This document shows positions 8,040 through 13,495 of a DNA stretch of 13,495 nucleotides, piece after piece. The stretch's first letter is position 1, and the number at the start of each line of letters is the position of its first letter. A program made the translations under genes and the position numbers. The DNA is from Rikenellaceae bacterium (GTDB taxonomy: Bacteria > Bacteroidota > Bacteroidia > Bacteroidales > Rikenellaceae): NCBI GenBank assembly GCA_031286025.1, contig JAITVB010000148.1, forward strand, positions 1 to 13,495, given 5' to 3'. The notes under the pieces are model-generated. The model had not been told where the DNA came from, did not search any database, and saw only the letters and a program-made list of their open reading frames with translations.

Positions 8040-9607
8040 TGCCGGCCGTCGTCCAATTAGTGCTTTCGCCGCGCGAGGCGGCGGATGAACGGGTCTATCT
8101 GCCGTTGGCCGCACGCAAACTCGGTATCCGAGAAGACCGGATCGCCTTGGCGCGCATCATTCACCGCTCGGTCGACGCCCGCAGCCGCAACATCAAAGTC
8201 AATCTCGGCCTCGAAGTCTTCGTGGATTCCGAAGGGAAGCCGGCCGAAATCCATTTTGAATATTCCGATGTGACGGGCCGTCCGTCCGTGATCGTCGTCG
8301 GAGCGGGACCGGCAGGCCTCTTTGCTGCTCTGCGCTTGATCGAGCTTGGTTTCCGGCCCATCGTTCTGGAACGCGGTAAAGACGTCTCGGCCCGGAAGAA
8401 AGACGTGGCCCGCATCAACCGCAACGGCCCGGTCGATCCCGATTCCAACTACGCCTTCGGCGAGGGTGGGGCAGGAGCTTTTTCGGACGGTAAACTGTTT
8501 ACACGGTCAAAAAAACGCGGCGATTTTCGAAAAATCCTCGAAGTGCTCCATTACCACGGCGCGCAGGAGGAAATCCTCTATGACGCCCACCCCCACATCG
8601 GTACCGACCGCTTGCCGCGGGTGATCTCCGCCCTGCGCGAACGCGTTCTCTCATGCGGCGGCCAAATCTTTCACAGCGCCCGCGTCGAAGACATTTTTGT
8701 GAAGGGGGGGAAAGTCACGGGCATAGCCTATAACGAAGGACAACGGATCGAAGCCTGCGCCGTGATTCTGGCTGCGGGCCATTCGGCGCGGGACATCTAC
8801 GAATTACTCGTTCGAAAAAATATCATGCTCGAACCCAAGGCCTTTGCGATGGGTTTGCGGGTAGAACATCCCCAAGCGGTGATCGACCGTATTCAGTACC
8901 ACTTGCCCGAGCGGGGCGAATACCTGCCTGCGGCGGCCTATTCACTGGTGAGCCAGGTCGGTGGGCGCGGGGTCTATTCGTTCTGCATGTGCCCCGGCGG
9001 CTTCATCGTCCCGGCCAAGACGGCGGCCGACGAGGCGGTCGTCAATGGCATGTCGCCTTCGGAACGCCATTCGCGATTTGCTGATTCGGGCATCGTGACC
9101 GAGGTGCGGTTGGAAGATTTTGCGCATTTGGCGCCGCAATATGGCGTTTTGGCGGGCTTGCAATTTCAACGCGAATTGGAACAGGCGGCCTTTGCCCGCG
9201 GCGGAGGGAGGCAGATTGTTCCGGGGCAGCGGCTGACTGATTTTATCTCCGGAAAAGCATCGCGCGATCTGCCGGCGATGTCCTACCACCCGGGGGCCGT
9301 GCCGACGGCTTTCGGGCAATGGTTGCCGGAGTTTTTGGGTAAGTCGTTGCGGGAAGGACTGACCTCTTTCGGAGAAAAAATGCGGGGATTCGTGACAGGT
9401 GAGGCGGTGTTGTTGGGGGTGGAGTCGCGGACATCGTCGCCCGTGCGGATCCCGCGGGATAGCGCGACATTGATGCATCCGCAGGTCGAGGGACTGTTTC
9501 CGTCGGCCGAGGGAGCGGGCTATGCGGGGGGGATCGTTTCGGCGGCGATGGATGGAGAACGCTGCGCCGAAGCCGCGCAGAGGTATATGAGCGAACAGGC
9601 CCTTTAA
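8039..9607 (+). CDS. FAD-dependent dehydrogenase (COG2509-type oxidoreductase)
   Basis: This is a 522-residue flavoprotein with an N-terminal domain of about 80 residues (LPLAARKLGIREDRI, then ARIIHRSVDARS), typical of COG2509 proteins. The dinucleotide-binding Rossmann motif VIVVGAGPAGLFAALRLIE follows (84-102), then the acidic strand end VLERG (109-113), the family loop GEGGAGAFSDGKL (141-153), ILAAGHSARD in the middle, and the C-terminal FAD segment EGAGYAGGIVSAAMDG (491-506). The ATG at 8039 is preferred over an upstream in-frame GTG because it preserves the N-terminal domain and makes a TGATG overlap with the preceding stop, suggesting coupled translation. The substrate is unknown, and relatives are annotated only as FAD-dependent dehydrogenases. 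No membrane segment or signal peptide is seen, so it should be cytoplasmic, unlike its exported partner. Confidence 0.88.
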   Translation: MPAVVQLVLSPREAADERVYLPLAARKLGIREDRIALARIIHRSVDARSRNIKVNLGLEVFVDSEGKPAEIHFEYSDVTGRPSVIVVGAGPAGLFAALRLIELGFRPIVLERGKDVSARKKDVARINRNGPVDPDSNYAFGEGGAGAFSDGKLFTRSKKRGDFRKILEVLHYHGAQEEILYDAHPHIGTDRLPRVISALRERVLSCGGQIFHSARVEDIFVKGGKVTGIAYNEGQRIEACAVILAAGHSARDIYELLVRKNIMLEPKAFAMGLRVEHPQAVIDRIQYHLPERGEYLPAAAYSLVSQVGGRGVYSFCMCPGGFIVPAKTAADEAVVNGMSPSERHSRFADSGIVTEVRLEDFAHLAPQYGVLAGLQFQRELEQAAFARGGGRQIVPGQRLTDFISGKASRDLPAMSYHPGAVPTAFGQWLPEFLGKSLREGLTSFGEKMRGFVTGEAVLLGVESRTSSPVRIPRDSATLMHPQVEGLFPSAEGAGYAGGIVSAAMDGERCAEAAQRYMSEQAL

Positions 9608-9621
9608 AGCGAAACAAGTCC

Positions 9622-9653
9622 AACGAAACAAGGTTTCTCCGAAAGATTTCGTT
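9622..9653. terminator. Candidate bidirectional terminator between convergent genes
   Basis: AACGAAA (9622-9628) is complementary to TTTCGTT (9647-9653), and TTTC-TCC-GAAA forms an alternative small hairpin inside. The structure fills the 60-base gap between the convergent flavoprotein and YhcH-type genes, where a shared terminator is expected. The stem is AT-rich and there is no long T-run, so it is only moderately supported. Confidence 0.45.
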
Positions 9654-9667
9654 CCTCAGTACCGACT

Positions 9668-10267
9668 TTACTCCACATATTCGATCTTCACCACCAACTT
9701 CTTCACCTGCTGTTGCTCTCCGTCATTCAACGACGGCATATGGTAGTCCCTCGGAAAACAAAGGAAAAACAAATCCGGCGTACTCCGGTAGTAAACCATA
9801 TCCAACGCCGTGTAATACTGCACATCACGCACCGGATTGTATTCCGAGACCTCCACCGCATACCCCGGCCACGTAAAGGCGATCACTTCGCTCCCCGTCC
9901 GGTTATATTGCAGGTCGATATATTTCTTATGATGTTCGAACAACGGCGCCTGAGTCGGCATCGGCTTCGTGTCGCCCTCAGTCACCCGCAATACGCACCG
10001 GTCGCCCAGTTCGGCGTTCAGCGGACGTTCGCCCACCGACAACGTGTCGAGCCTCGTGTCGCGCATAAACGTGAAGATCGCATCCCAAACCTCGCGGTTC
10101 TTCCGATACTGGTCATAAAATTCCTGTGCGTTGACTGCCTCATGGACATTCAGCGTAAATCCCGCCGGTGCCCATGCCCGGCTCGTCACCCAGGCCGCCG
10201 CCTCTTGCGCCTGTACGCCGGCAACCAACGCAAATAAGGCCATTGTGCTGATAATCAATTTTTTCAT
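9668..10267 (-). CDS. Secreted YhcH/YjgK/YiaL-family protein
   Basis: This 199-residue protein carries a clear signal peptide (MKKLIISTMALFALVAGVQA, cut after residue 20). After it comes a cupin-like YhcH/YjgK/YiaL (DUF386) domain at about 48-197. Family marks visible are EFYDQYRKNREVWDAIFTF near the start, FEHHKKYIDLQY (110-121, the family E.H..Y.D.Q metal-site motif), FPRDYHMP (171-178, the F.P.D.H.P motif) and a closing KKLVVKIEY strand. Family members such as E. coli YhcH and YiaL are linked to sialic acid or keto-sugar use and are normally cytoplasmic, about 150 residues long and without a signal peptide. Export to the periplasm or surface is the odd feature here. The gene is monocistronic, convergent with the flavoprotein gene, with a plausible promoter at 10317-10348. 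The family is secure and the substrate unknown. Confidence 0.85.
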   Translation of the reverse strand: MKKLIISTMALFALVAGVQAQEAAAWVTSRAWAPAGFTLNVHEAVNAQEFYDQYRKNREVWDAIFTFMRDTRLDTLSVGERPLNAELGDRCVLRVTEGDTKPMPTQAPLFEHHKKYIDLQYNRTGSEVIAFTWPGYAVEVSEYNPVRDVQYYTALDMVYYRSTPDLFFLCFPRDYHMPSLNDGEQQQVKKLVVKIEYVE

Positions 10268-10316
10268 CGGTTATTCAAATTAGGTTCTCGGGGTGTGTCA
10301 AGCAGGATCTCGCCAC

Positions 10317-10348
10317 GAAATGTAAGCGAATTTTCGGACATAACCAAA
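10317..10348 (-). promoter_or_regulatory. Candidate Bacteroidetes-type promoter for the YhcH-type gene
   Basis: Read on the minus strand, TTTG (10348-10345) is followed after 20 bases by TACATTTC (10324-10317). That is one base off the Bacteroidetes -7 consensus TAnnTTTG, with near-ideal spacing. It would start transcription roughly 45 bases before the ATG at 10267. The match is imperfect, and the TTTG overlaps the base of the adjacent hairpin. Confidence 0.4.
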
Positions 10349-10379
10349 AAATCTCCGCTTCGGGTGAATGGGGATTTTT
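10347..10379 (+). terminator. Terminator-like hairpin 1
   Basis: AAAAATCTCC (10347-10356) pairs with GGGGATTTTT (10370-10379), ten base pairs including one G-U pair, around a 13-base loop. The A-run before and T-run after allow action on either strand. It lies between two divergent genes, where no known transcript needs ending, so it may close a small RNA or a lost gene. Confidence 0.5.
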
Positions 10380-10400
10380 CAGTGTTGTTTTCCGCTCCCG

Positions 10401-10420
10401 GCACTCTGGACACAGAGTGC
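10401..10420. repeat. Perfect 8-bp inverted repeat with a 4-base loop
   Basis: GCACTCTG (10401-10408) and CAGAGTGC (10413-10420) are exact reverse complements around GACA. The structure lies between two terminator-like hairpins and could be a stable stem of a small RNA or a protein-binding palindrome. There is no T-run, so it is not a terminator by itself. Confidence 0.5.
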
Positions 10421-10430
10421 AGTAGAAGGT

Positions 10431-10474
10431 AAAAATCCTTGTATATCGTTAATATACAAGGATTTTTCTTTTTT
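10431..10474 (+). terminator. Strong Rho-independent terminator
   Basis: AAAAATCCTTGTATAT (10431-10446) is perfectly complementary to bases 10452-10467 around the loop CGTTA, giving a 16-bp stem. On the plus strand it runs into TTTTTCTTTTTT (10463-10474), so it should work best for plus-strand transcripts, although the symmetric A/T ends may stop both directions. No plus-strand gene lies directly upstream. It may insulate the cassette on the right from outside transcription. Confidence 0.65.
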
Positions 10475-10683
10475 GAGGCTGGCAGGAAAAAGCAACCGAA
10501 AGCGGGTCGGAATGGCCTAATTCGTGACCCATAAGGTCTGAACCTCCAAGAGGTCGTGAATAGAGTTTAATGCGTTGTCTTATGGTTAGATGAGACTTCG
10601 AATGGACTGGGTAATGACTTGGCAACCGTTCTTATTTCCGCTTATTGCGGGGATTTTAGGAAAAGTCATGGAACAATTTTCAC

Positions 10684-10700
10684 AAAAAAAAGGGGGGGGG
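10684..10700 (+). repeat. A8G9 homopolymer tract beside the promoter
   Basis: Eight A residues (10684-10691) run directly into nine G residues (10692-10700), three bases upstream of the -33 TTTG element at 10704. Long G runs are prone to slipped-strand changes in length. A change here would alter the sequence and spacing just upstream of the promoter rather than between its two elements. Confidence 0.85.
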
Positions 10701-10703
10701 ACA

Positions 10704-10734
10704 TTTGCGGGAACCGAAAAATTCATTATATTTG
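10704..10734 (+). promoter_or_regulatory. Consensus Bacteroidetes promoter of the outer-membrane protein / peptide operon
   Basis: TTTG (10704-10707), exactly 19 bases, then TATATTTG (10727-10734) match the primary-sigma-factor consensus of Bacteroidetes (TTTG-N19-TAnnTTTG) at every fixed position. Transcription would begin near 10740 and leave a leader of about 100 bases before the ATG at 10841. The leader contains a small GCCTT/AAGGC stem (10750-10772) and a spaced TGACA/TGTCA inverted repeat (10797-10817). Either might be regulatory, but support is thin. Confidence 0.8.
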
Positions 10735-10840
10735 TTAGTAACATTGAGTGCCTTGTGGGCGGGCCGAAAGGCGAATTCATGTTTTGTAAAAATACGTGAC
10801 ATATTATTTGTGTGTCATATAAAGCCTAAATAAAACAGGC

Positions 10841-13213
10841 ATGAAAACACGCATGAAGTTGACGTCGATCATCCTCTTTCTATGTTTGCCCTTTATGGCT
10901 ATGGGGCAAAATATTACTGTTTCGGGAGAAATATTGGACGATGAACTTAATCGACTTGCCGGCGTATCTGCTGTTTTAACGTCTTTGACAGATAATTTGC
11001 AGATAGCGGGAACGACATCCGACGCGGACGGCAAATTCAAACTCTCGTGTTACAAGCGTGATTCGGTGTTGCTTCACATCAGCCACTTATCATACAAGAC
11101 GATATCGATTCCTCTCCCCGCAATGGCAGACACGACGCTGATCGTATGTCTTGAACCTGAAACATTAACGATCGAAGGGGTTGTGGTTACCGGCAGGCGC
11201 AAGACGATCAACTTGATGGATGATGGAAACATTTCCGTCGCCCTTGAAAATATACCGGGCTACGATACGAACAATGTATCCGATATCCTCAAGAGGATTC
11301 CCGGCATAGGGATTGCCGGAGGCGCTCCGACTCTGTATGGTCAGTCCGTAACCGTTTATGTGGATGGCACTAAATTAGAGGGAATGGATATCTCGGACTA
11401 TCTGGAGTCGCTACCCGCAGCCTCATTGAGAGATGTGGAACTGATTGCCAACAAAGGCGCGAAATACGACGGCGCCACCGCTTCGGTGATCAATTTGATC
11501 ACCATTCGCAATAGAGAAAACGGACACCGGACCAGTGTGCAAGTCGGCGGATCGGTCGACAAGCATGGAAATTGGGGTGCGGAAGGGAATGTCTTTACGA
11601 TGATAAAGCGGAATAATCTCTATTTCAACAACTCGCTTTCGTACGGCAATTCACCCGAACGTCAACACTCCCGGGACACTACTTTCCATACCGACAGGAA
11701 TAGTGTGCGTATCCGGTCCGGCGTGTTGGCAAGGACGACGAACCGATGGATGGATAACGCCAACGTTTCATTAGACATGAAGCACGATCAGCGGTTATCG
11801 GCTAATGTATTTCTCTTTTACAACAAGGGAAACGATTCTTATATCGGATCACAAGTTTTATCCGATGCCCCCCGGCAGCGATATCGTTCCGTGTCGGATC
11901 TCGGGAGATATATGGTTTCGGGCAATATCGGCTATAAAAGCGGGACTAATCTGCCGTTCGATCTGGCGGCCTCATATGGTTTTATATGGGGCGAAATGGA
12001 GCGCGAAGAGGGACAGGACGTCACACAAAACGACCAACCGCATTTGGGGTTCGACCTGGTTTCAACGGAGAAAGCCATGCAACAGGTTGTCAATATCGAT
12101 TACTCCCAACGTTTTTTCGACAGGAAAATGACTCTCGAAGCCGGGATAAAAGGCGATCTCAACTATCTCGACGGAGGTGCGACATATCATTTGCATAATG
12201 GCGATCATGGTATTCCCGGTACGCTTTTCGACGGAGACGAAAAGATCGCCGGCATGTATTTCACCCTGCGCTATAAGTTCTCGGATGTTTTATCTTTAGA
12301 CGCCGGATTAAGGGCCGAACACACCGATATTCATATTCGCAACAAGACCCGGAAACTCGAATCATCCAATGATTATTGGAATTTTATCCCTTCTCTGTTC
12401 CTTCATTACACGCCGTCCGGTTTTTATTCGGGCACATTGGTTCTCGGCAGTGGCAGATTGATCCGCCCGAACTACGAGTATTTGATGCCGGGGACAACCT
12501 ATTTAAACGATTTTGCATACGAAACCGGCAATCCCGACCTGACCCCCCGACAATATTATAATTTCGGATTGAGCAATCGTTTTTTTGAACTTGCTTACCT
12601 GAATATCTTGGGAGTCTATGACACCAACCGCATATCCCGAATAGCCACGGAAAGACCCGACGGCATCACGGAATACTCCTATATGAATTGCATCGATGCA
12701 AAGACCTTGAGTATCAGTTTGGGGATCCCGTTCAAATTTTTGAATGATAGGATCTACGGGCAATTAAGCATATATTCGACGATCGGAAAGTTCACAAATC
12801 CCCGCAACGGGTTCAATTTGTTGCCGGAGCGCACGCGCCATTATGCGACGAGTTCCTCTTTCTTTATCGATTACACCATATTCCCGAGATTGAGCGTCAA
12901 CGGTTATTTGGACTATAAACTCAAGTCCAAAACACTGCAATACGACAACGACGGATTTGCGGTGTTTGATCTGGGTGTGCAGTATTATATGGATAACGAT
13001 AAGAATATGGCCCTTTCGTTCGGGGTTTCCGATCTGTTCGACTCCCGGAAGAACAACACGACTTATTATTATGACAACATCGTGTCGAAACAGGAGGGTT
13101 TCTGGAATTCGCAAGTCTTCAAGATAGGGTTGAGATACCAGTTCAAGGGAGGCAAGGCATTTACGCGGGATGCTGCCTATGACCCCAACGACACATCGAG
13201 GTTTGAGAACTGA
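10841..13213 (+). CDS. Outer-membrane beta-barrel protein with carboxypeptidase-regulatory-like and plug domains (TonB-receptor-like)
   Basis: This is a 790-residue outer-membrane protein. It has a signal peptide (LTSIILFLCLPFMAMGQ, cut near residue 22), then a carboxypeptidase-regulatory-like beta-sandwich (about 24-105, with TTSDADGKFKLSC). The linker IEGVVVTGRRK is reminiscent of a TonB-box region. A plug domain follows (about 120-220, with VSDILKRIPGIGI, VTVYVDGTKL and KGAKYDGATASVINL), and the rest is barrel. The tail (FKIGLRYQFKGGKAFTRDA, then DPNDTSRF) is the usual end of the Bacteroidetes 'outer membrane beta-barrel family' rather than of SusC-type receptors. No SusD partner is adjacent. 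It is first in an operon with a Cys-rich peptide gene 30 bases downstream, so it may export, import or sense that peptide. Codon use is less GC-rich than in the genes to its left, consistent with transfer. No breaks are seen. Confidence 0.88.
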   Translation: MKTRMKLTSIILFLCLPFMAMGQNITVSGEILDDELNRLAGVSAVLTSLTDNLQIAGTTSDADGKFKLSCYKRDSVLLHISHLSYKTISIPLPAMADTTLIVCLEPETLTIEGVVVTGRRKTINLMDDGNISVALENIPGYDTNNVSDILKRIPGIGIAGGAPTLYGQSVTVYVDGTKLEGMDISDYLESLPAASLRDVELIANKGAKYDGATASVINLITIRNRENGHRTSVQVGGSVDKHGNWGAEGNVFTMIKRNNLYFNNSLSYGNSPERQHSRDTTFHTDRNSVRIRSGVLARTTNRWMDNANVSLDMKHDQRLSANVFLFYNKGNDSYIGSQVLSDAPRQRYRSVSDLGRYMVSGNIGYKSGTNLPFDLAASYGFIWGEMEREEGQDVTQNDQPHLGFDLVSTEKAMQQVVNIDYSQRFFDRKMTLEAGIKGDLNYLDGGATYHLHNGDHGIPGTLFDGDEKIAGMYFTLRYKFSDVLSLDAGLRAEHTDIHIRNKTRKLESSNDYWNFIPSLFLHYTPSGFYSGTLVLGSGRLIRPNYEYLMPGTTYLNDFAYETGNPDLTPRQYYNFGLSNRFFELAYLNILGVYDTNRISRIATERPDGITEYSYMNCIDAKTLSISLGIPFKFLNDRIYGQLSIYSTIGKFTNPRNGFNLLPERTRHYATSSSFFIDYTIFPRLSVNGYLDYKLKSKTLQYDNDGFAVFDLGVQYYMDNDKNMALSFGVSDLFDSRKNNTTYYYDNIVSKQEGFWNSQVFKIGLRYQFKGGKAFTRDAAYDPNDTSRFEN

Positions 13214-13243
13214 AAAATAAAACTAAATAAACACAAACATACC

Positions 13244-13468
13244 ATGGCAAAAATAGACGATTTTTTGAGGCACAATCCCTCAATCGATGAAAGTCAATTG
13301 TTAACAGAAATCCAATTGGAATATATGGATGGAGGACGGCGAGAAAGTTGTGAAACGGGTTGCGTAAAAGAATGCGCACCGAGATGTAAAAAATCGCAAA
13401 AGGCAGAAAACAACAATTGTAGTCAAGCGTGTCCTCCGGGATGTAAAAAAAGTAAGAAGGAGGGCTAA
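13244..13468 (+). CDS. Cys-rich CXXX-repeat RiPP precursor peptide with Gly-Gly leader
   Basis: This 74-residue peptide is split by a Gly-Gly (30-31). Residues 1-31 form a leader (IDDFLRHNPSIDESQLL, then TEIQLEYMDGG) that resembles double-glycine leaders cut by C39 peptidase-type transporters. Residues 32-74 are the core, with 11 Lys/Arg against 5 acidic residues. Its seven cysteines, C36, C40, C44, C48 and C59, C63, C67, are all spaced CXXX in two blocks. Such repeats are the target of the known 'CXXX-repeat' radical-SAM maturation systems of Bacteroidetes, where thioether or other crosslinks would be made; the modification here is inferred. It lies 30 bases after the outer-membrane protein gene and 2 bases before another gene, so it is operonic. 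The ATG at 13244 follows an A-rich leader without Shine-Dalgarno. A metal-binding or disulphide peptide is the alternative. Confidence 0.75.
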   Translation: MAKIDDFLRHNPSIDESQLLTEIQLEYMDGGRRESCETGCVKECAPRCKKSQKAENNNCSQACPPGCKKSKKEG

Positions 13469-13470
13469 AA

Positions 13471-13495
13471 ATGTCGCTGATTCGGATGGAGCCGT
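13471..13495 (+). CDS. Start of a downstream gene, cut by the window end
   Basis: An ATG two bases after the peptide-gene stop opens a frame reading MSLIRMEP before the window ends. It is preceded at a 7-base distance by AAGGAGG (13457-13463), which lies inside the last Lys-Lys-Glu-Gly codons of the peptide gene. Position and spacing suggest the next gene of the operon, most likely a modification or transport protein for the peptide. Eight residues are too few to name a family. Confidence 0.5.

Larger units (their letters stand above)
10268..10840. other. 573-base intergenic region at the edge of the RiPP-like cassette
   Basis: There is no convincing gene between the divergent YhcH-type and outer-membrane protein genes. 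From left to right the region holds a candidate minus-strand promoter, a hairpin with a T-run (10347-10379), a perfect 8-bp hairpin (10401-10420), a strong 16-bp terminator (10431-10467 plus T-run), about 200 bases with nothing I can name, an A8G9 tract (10684-10700), a consensus plus-strand promoter (10704-10734) and a leader of about 100 bases. Base composition drops in G+C across it. Short open frames on both strands are weak and are discussed under rejected items. Confidence 0.7.

Noticed and set aside
10264..10566. 101-codon open minus-strand frame leading into the YhcH-type gene
   Set aside because: It passes straight through all three hairpins and has no start codon until 10341, which leaves only 25 residues. 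The region is better explained as regulatory DNA.
10597..10603. TTCGAAT resembling a tRNA T-loop
   Set aside because: The flanking bases do not form a T-stem, and no acceptor or anticodon arm can be built around it.
10590..10799. 69-codon plus-strand frame crossing the A8G9 tract
   Set aside because: It covers the consensus promoter of the downstream operon and depends on the homopolymer for its phase. One hydrophobic stretch (PFLFPLIAGILG) alone is not enough to call a gene. A minus-strand frame over the same bases is equally weak.
1..13495. CRISPR arrays, insertion sequences, integrases, rRNA genes
   Set aside because: Reading both strands showed no regularly spaced repeats, transposase motifs or paired terminal repeats, and no conserved rRNA stretches.

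Overview
The window looks like chromosome from a member of the Bacteroidales, probably an Alistipes-like (Rikenellaceae) organism. Three things point there: a textbook Bacteroidetes promoter (TTTG, 19 bases, TAnnTTTG), A-rich leaders without Shine-Dalgarno sequences before most genes, and a coaX / outer-membrane protein / TPR-type protein order that I know from Bacteroidales genomes. The genus is an inference, because no rRNA or other marker gene is present.

Positions 1-6962 (minus strand) are housekeeping. Transcription runs right to left through a polyprenol-phosphate mannosyltransferase-like GT2 enzyme, a 241-base gap, the transcription-repair coupling factor Mfd, type III pantothenate kinase (CoaX), an outer-membrane beta-barrel protein whose start overlaps the coaX stop, and an exported protein cut by the window edge. 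Positions 7080-9607 (plus strand) form a two-gene unit with a TGATG stop/start overlap. The first gene is a secreted protein with the fold signatures of family 20 glycoside hydrolases but without the catalytic Asp-Glu pair. The second is a FAD-dependent dehydrogenase. Positions 9668-10267 (minus strand) encode a YhcH/YjgK/YiaL-family protein that, unusually, carries a signal peptide.

Positions 10268-10840 hold no convincing gene but are rich in structure: two strong terminator-like hairpins, a third perfect hairpin, an A8G9 homopolymer tract and a consensus promoter. From here rightward the DNA is visibly more AT-rich, so this looks like the left edge of an accessory cassette.

Positions 10841-13495 (plus strand) are the most interesting part. 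A 790-residue TonB-receptor-like outer-membrane protein is followed after 30 bases by a 74-residue peptide. That peptide has a leader ending in Gly-Gly and a cationic core with seven cysteines in CXXX spacing. Two bases later another gene begins and is cut by the window end. This is the expected layout of a ribosomally synthesised, post-translationally modified peptide (RiPP) locus of the CXXX-repeat type. The modifying enzymes would lie just beyond the window and cannot be confirmed here. The promoter of the cassette sits against a G9 run, so its expression may be phase-variable.
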